This document shows positions 6,359 through 9,725 of a stretch of 9,725 nucleotides of DNA, piece by piece. The stretch lies in assembly GCA_027058735.1 (NCBI GenBank), contig JALURZ010000158.1:1-9725 (forward strand). Reading direction: 5' to 3'. The position numbers and the translations under genes were made by a program. How positions within the stretch are numbered: position 1 is the first letter of the stretch; each line of letters opens with the position of its first letter. The notes below the pieces were generated by a model. That model saw nothing but the letters and a program-made list of their open reading frames with translations. It was not told the origin of the DNA and did no database searches. The DNA is from Hyphomicrobiales bacterium (GTDB taxonomy: Bacteria > Pseudomonadota > Alphaproteobacteria > Rhizobiales > JALURZ01).

Positions 6359-7855
6359 ATGGTACAGTCAGTTCTGATCGTCGATGACGATCCGGTCCAG
6401 CGCCGCATCCTCGAACAGGCCGTTGTCCGTTTTGGATATAATACCATGATCGCCGAGGGCGGTCAGGAAGCGCTCGACTATCTGTCCAGCCCGGCGGTCA
6501 AGGACATTTCCGTGATGATCCTCGATCTGGTCATGCCCGATGTGGATGGCATGGCGGTGCTGGAGCGCATGGGCCCCGAACTCGCCCGGCTGCCGGTCAT
6601 CGTTCAGACCGCCCATAGCGGCATCGATACGATCGTGAACGCCATGCGCGCCGGCGCGGACGACTTTGTGGTCAAGCCCGTCAGTCCCGAGCGCCTGCAC
6701 GTCTCGATCAAGAACGCCCTGAAGCTCAACGCCCTTGAAGGCGAAATCAAACGCATCAGGAAACAGCGCGCCGGCGCGCTGACTTTCGATGACCTGGTGG
6801 TGCGGAGCCCGGCCATGGCCCAGGTCATCAAACTGGGCAAGCGTGCGGCGCAATCCGACATTCCCGTCCTGATCGAGGGCCAAAGCGGTGTGGGCAAGGA
6901 ACTGATCGCACGCGCCATTCAGGGCGAAAGCCCGCGAAGCGGCAAGCCCTTCGTCACCGTCAATTGCGGTGCGCTGCCGGAAAACCTGGCCGAAAGCATC
7001 TTGTTTGGCCATGAAAAAGGCGCGTTCACCGGCGCTGTCGCCAAACATTCCGGAAAGTTCGTCGAAGCCAGCGGCGGCACCCTGTTTCTCGATGAGGTGG
7101 GCGAGTTGCCGCTCGATATTCAGGTCAAGCTGCTGCGCGCGCTTCAGGAAGGCGAAGTCGATCCGGTCGGCGCCAAGGCGCCGGTGAAAATCGACATTCG
7201 CATGGTCTGCGCCACCAACCGCAACATGATCGACATGGTCAAGGCGGGCCTGTTTCGCGAAGATCTCTACTACCGGCTCAATGTTTTTCCCATCTGGGTC
7301 CCGCCGATCAAGGAGCGCGCCGAGGACATTCCCGGCCTGGTGCATCATTTCATCAGCCGCTTCGCGGCCGAAGAAGGCAAGGACATCACCGGCATCGAAC
7401 AGCGCGCGCTGACCATGTTGCAGGCCTATGACTGGCCCGGCAATGTGCGCCAACTGGAAAATGCGGTGTTCCGCGCCATGGTGCTGTGCGACGGCGACGC
7501 GCTGCGCCCTTGCGATTTTCCCCAGATCGCGGCCGCGCTGGAGGGCTATGACGCGGAAGTTCCGCCGCTGCCCGAGCCGGTCGCTCCGGCGCCCGAAGGG
7601 CCGGCCATGATCGGCATGGATCCGCCCCCCTCGACCGCGCCCGTCGCCACCTTGGGCGATGGCGGCGCCATCGGCATAGCGGCCCTCGACGAGGCGGGCG
7701 ACATGCGCCCGCTTGAGGACATCGAAGCCGAAATGATCCGCCTTGCGATCGAGCGGTATCGCGGCCACATGTCGCGCATTGCACGCAAGCTGGGCATCGG
7801 GCGCTCCACGCTCTACCGGAAGGTGCGCGAACTGGGACTGGAGCCCAAATCCTGA
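6359..7855 (+). CDS. NtrC-type sigma-54-dependent response regulator (receiver, AAA+, Fis HTH)
   Basis: This 498-residue cytosolic activator takes a phosphoryl signal and uses ATP hydrolysis to open sigma-54 RNA polymerase promoters. The receiver domain (about 4-120) has an acidic pocket Asp9-Asp11, phospho-acceptor Asp56 in ILDLVMP, Thr84 and Lys106. The AAA+ domain (about 145-385) has Walker A GQSGVGKE (174-181), the sigma-54 contact loop GAFTGA (221-226), Walker B TLFLDE (241-246), FREDLYYRL (299-307) and sensor II DWPGNVRQLEN (358-368). A Pro/Ala/Gly-rich linker (about 398-440) leads to a Fis-type helix-turn-helix (about 452-493). Walker A has Gln where the family usually has Glu (GESG). 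The ATG is the only usable in-frame start after a stop at 6344-6346; the ribosome site is weak (AGAG). No histidine kinase is visible. The downstream neighbour is a YcbB-type transpeptidase, so a role in cell-envelope control is a reasonable guess. Confidence 0.95.
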   Translation: MVQSVLIVDDDPVQRRILEQAVVRFGYNTMIAEGGQEALDYLSSPAVKDISVMILDLVMPDVDGMAVLERMGPELARLPVIVQTAHSGIDTIVNAMRAGADDFVVKPVSPERLHVSIKNALKLNALEGEIKRIRKQRAGALTFDDLVVRSPAMAQVIKLGKRAAQSDIPVLIEGQSGVGKELIARAIQGESPRSGKPFVTVNCGALPENLAESILFGHEKGAFTGAVAKHSGKFVEASGGTLFLDEVGELPLDIQVKLLRALQEGEVDPVGAKAPVKIDIRMVCATNRNMIDMVKAGLFREDLYYRLNVFPIWVPPIKERAEDIPGLVHHFISRFAAEEGKDITGIEQRALTMLQAYDWPGNVRQLENAVFRAMVLCDGDALRPCDFPQIAAALEGYDAEVPPLPEPVAPAPEGPAMIGMDPPPSTAPVATLGDGGAIGIAALDEAGDMRPLEDIEAEMIRLAIERYRGHMSRIARKLGIGRSTLYRKVRELGLEPKS

Positions 7856-7885
7856 CAACCAATTCAGGTCAATTTTCCGCGCCAG

Positions 7886-7916
7886 GGTTGAAATTGATCC
7901 TCATTCAACCTAGATT
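7886..7916 (+). promoter_or_regulatory. Promoter of the YcbB-type transpeptidase, overlapped by an inverted-repeat operator candidate
   Basis: TTGAAA (7888-7893), a 17-nt spacer and TAGATT (7911-7916) form a good sigma-70 promoter. The transcription start would be near 7923, about 23 nt before the ATG. The inverted repeat GGTTGAA (7886-7892) and TTCAACC (7904-7910) lies on top of it: the left arm covers the -35 box and the right arm touches the -10 box. A protein bound here would be expected to block polymerase. No GG-N10-GC sigma-54 promoter is seen in this gap, so the adjacent sigma-54 activator does not obviously activate this gene directly. The repeat has an 11-nt loop and no T-run, so it is not a typical terminator. 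Confidence 0.6.
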
Positions 7917-7945
7917 CGCGGGCACGTTCAGGGGAGGGATGCACC

Positions 7946-9725
7946 ATGGGGTCTAAGCGACTTGCGAGTACGCTGCTGGTCGGAACGGCGGTTATGTGGC
8001 TGCCGGTCATCTCGAATGCCGATGCGGCAAGCGACAGGACGACACGGACGAATTTTTCCGAAGCGCTCTACAACGAACCGGGCAGTGAGCCGTCGCGTCC
8101 CCGCGCCGCCGCCCGCCAGGGCGGTTCGTTCAGTTTGTTTGGCTGGAACCGGCGGTCCGGCCGGAATGCCGAACTGCTCAAGAGATTCAAGAAAAAGGCT
8201 AAGCGCGACCGGGTGCTGAACGCTGCCACACTGCGAACCCCGGTGATGCAGGTTGCGGTCGATCCAGTTGGGAGCGAACGCCCCGACGACATGATCGCGG
8301 CGGCGATTTACGACCGGATTTCGGGCCATACGAACTCCGTGTTCAAGGTGTCCGCAGCGGATGCCGGGGCGGTCGCCGAATTTTACAAGGCGCGCGGCTT
8401 CGCGCCGCTCTGGGTTGGCGCCGACGGTCTCAATATGCGCGCCAGGCGGCTGTTGAAGCAGCTTTCGCTGGCCGAGCAGGACGGTTTGCGCAAGGAGGAC
8501 TATCTGCCCCAGTTGCTCGATGGCTTTGAAGGCGTCGATGCGCCGGAGGATACCGGCGATCTGGCGCTGCTGGATTTGCAATTGACCCGGGCGGCACTGC
8601 TCTTTGCACGCCATATTTCGACCGGGCGGGTGGACCCCAGCAAGGTCAGCCGCAATATCGATATCAAGCCCGTGGCGCCCGAGCCGGGCGCGATTCTGGC
8701 CTCGCTCGATAAATCGGTCAGGCCGGACGCCGTGCTGATGGCGCTGGCGCCGCAGACAAGAATTTACGCCGCCCTCAAGGACGCCCTGGCCAAATACCGC
8801 CGCCTCGAACGGACCGGCGGCTGGACCCGCGTGCCGGCGATCAAAAAGCTGAAACCCGGCAAATCGCACAAGGCGGTCGTGCAATTGCGCCAGCGGCTGA
8901 TCGAAGGCGGCTTTTACAAGCCGGACGGGACTGAATCCGCGTCCGGCGGTGGCGGCGGCGCCGGCCCGCTGGTCTATGACAAGCGCCTGGTGGAAGCCGT
9001 CAGGGCCTTCCAGAAGAAGAACGGCCTGTCGGTGGATGGCGTCGTGGGCGCCCGCACGGTGCGCGCACTCAACAGATCCGCGAGCGGGCGCGTCGAGCAG
9101 ATCGTCGTCAATATGGAACGCCAGCGCTGGCTGCCCGACGAGCTGGGGGCATCGCACGTTCTCGTCAATCAGGCGGCCTTCCGCATGCGGTTTGTCTCCA
9201 ACGGAAAAATCGCCCATTCCGCCCGCGTTGTGATCGGCAGACGGGACCATCAGACGGTTGAGTTCAACGATACCCTGCGCCTGGTGGTGCTGAACCCCTA
9301 CTGGAACGTGCCGCGCACCATCGCCACGGAGGCCCTGCTGCCGAAAATGCTGAGTTCGGGCCTGTCGAGCAATTTCGAGGTTTTCCGCCGCGGCGGCGGC
9401 AAGGTCCCCAATTCAAGCGTTGACTGGGCCGAAGCAGCCGAGGCCGGCTTCCCCTACAACATTCGCCAGAAGCCGGGTCCCACGAACGCCCTGGGCAAAG
9501 TCAAGTTCATGTTTCCCAACAAGCACGCCATCTACCTGCACGATACTCCCAAGCGCAATCTGTTCAACCGCGCCGTGCGCACCTTCAGCTACGGCTGTGT
9601 GCGGGTGCAGGACGCCAATAAATTCGCCATGGCCGTGCTGGAACGCGAAGGCTGGACCAACCAGCGCGTGCGTGCCGCCATGGCGAGCGGAAAGAACCGG
9701 CCGATCAATCTGAAGAAGACCATTC
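7946..9725 (+). CDS. L,D-transpeptidase, YcbB/LdtD type, 3'-truncated by the window edge
   Basis: This large periplasmic L,D-transpeptidase makes 3-3 peptidoglycan crosslinks. The ORF stays open for 593 codons to the window end; the stop lies outside. The N-terminus MGSKRLASTLLVGTAVMWLP is a Sec-type signal peptide, with likely cleavage after ADA near residue 26. A basic, low-complexity segment (about 40-90) precedes the helical scaffold domain of LdtD-like enzymes (about 115-300). A peptidoglycan-binding domain follows (about 306-376, ending AFQKKNGLSVDGVVGARTVRALN), interrupted by a Gly-rich SASGGGGGAG insertion. The YkuD catalytic domain starts near 404. His532 in YLHDTP and Cys551 in FSYGCVRV form the active site, with Tyr where SHGC is usual. 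The LFNRAVR segment between them is typical of YcbB. The ATG has AGGGGAGG about 8 nt upstream. It lies 90 bp after the response regulator, with its own promoter in the gap. Confidence 0.93.
   Translation, partial: MGSKRLASTLLVGTAVMWLPVISNADAASDRTTRTNFSEALYNEPGSEPSRPRAAARQGGSFSLFGWNRRSGRNAELLKRFKKKAKRDRVLNAATLRTPVMQVAVDPVGSERPDDMIAAAIYDRISGHTNSVFKVSAADAGAVAEFYKARGFAPLWVGADGLNMRARRLLKQLSLAEQDGLRKEDYLPQLLDGFEGVDAPEDTGDLALLDLQLTRAALLFARHISTGRVDPSKVSRNIDIKPVAPEPGAILASLDKSVRPDAVLMALAPQTRIYAALKDALAKYRRLERTGGWTRVPAIKKLKPGKSHKAVVQLRQRLIEGGFYKPDGTESASGGGGGAGPLVYDKRLVEAVRAFQKKNGLSVDGVVGARTVRALNRSASGRVEQIVVNMERQRWLPDELGASHVLVNQAAFRMRFVSNGKIAHSARVVIGRRDHQTVEFNDTLRLVVLNPYWNVPRTIATEALLPKMLSSGLSSNFEVFRRGGGKVPNSSVDWAEAAEAGFPYNIRQKPGPTNALGKVKFMFPNKHAIYLHDTPKRNLFNRAVRTFSYGCVRVQDANKFAMAVLEREGWTNQRVRAAMASGKNRPINLKKTI

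Noticed and set aside
6368..7858. A 496-codon open frame antisense to the response regulator
   Set aside because: It mirrors the codon pattern of the well-supported sense gene, is rich in His/Arg/Gly/Asp with no domain signature, and has no ribosome site. This is typical of high-GC antisense shadows.
7928..9250. A 440-codon open frame antisense to the YcbB-type transpeptidase
   Set aside because: The sense strand encodes an unmistakable signal peptide, binding domain and YkuD domain, and the antisense product shows no motif.
1..9725. CRISPR array, insertion sequence, phage or toxin-antitoxin module
   Set aside because: I saw no regularly spaced repeats, transposase, integrase, terminal repeats or small paired toxin-like ORFs; composition and gene content are uniform housekeeping.

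Overview
The window looks like chromosomal backbone DNA from a GC-rich alphaproteobacterium, probably in or near the Hyphomicrobiales. Four things point there. The proton-translocating transhydrogenase is the three-gene (alpha1/alpha2/beta) type. A tiny aa3-type cytochrome oxidase subunit IV gene sits at the head of its operon. The M3B oligopeptidase has an alphaproteobacterial-looking active-site region. The elongator tRNA-Met resembles alphaproteobacterial ones. I see no mobile element, CRISPR array, phage gene or clear sign of recent transfer.

Layout, left to right. Positions 3-707 (+) hold the 3' part of an L,D-transpeptidase (YkuD) with a Tat-like, lipobox-bearing N-terminus; its start codon lies before the window. 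A tRNA-Met(CAT) at 766-842 (-) is driven by a near-consensus sigma-70 promoter. Positions 961-4120 (-) are a compact bioenergetic operon transcribed leftward: a 44-residue membrane protein (aa3 oxidase subunit IV family, 3986-4120), then pntAA, pntAB and pntB, with gaps of 78, 3 and 1 nt and a plausible promoter at 4172-4199. An oligoendopeptidase F-type M3B peptidase (4275-6119, -) follows. It is divergent from an NtrC-type sigma-54-dependent response regulator (6359-7855, +). The last gene is a large YcbB/LdtD-type L,D-transpeptidase (7946 to the right edge, +), which is cut off at its 3' end.

How the parts may work together. The transhydrogenase makes NADPH at the expense of the proton gradient, and the small subunit-IV-like protein belongs to the same inner-membrane bioenergetic setting. 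The two L,D-transpeptidases at the ends of the window act in the periplasm on peptidoglycan (3-3 crosslinks or protein attachment). The response regulator sits directly upstream of the larger one, with no histidine kinase in view. The most notable non-coding signal is a 7-bp inverted repeat, GGTTGAA/TTCAACC, that overlaps the predicted promoter of the YcbB-type gene. Related arms in the opposite orientation lie upstream of the response regulator, which suggests a shared operator.

No gene-free stretch exceeds 300 bases. The longest is the 239-bp divergent region 6120-6358, described below. I did not find a convincing new multi-gene system. The findings are mainly candidate regulatory sites and a few protein oddities.
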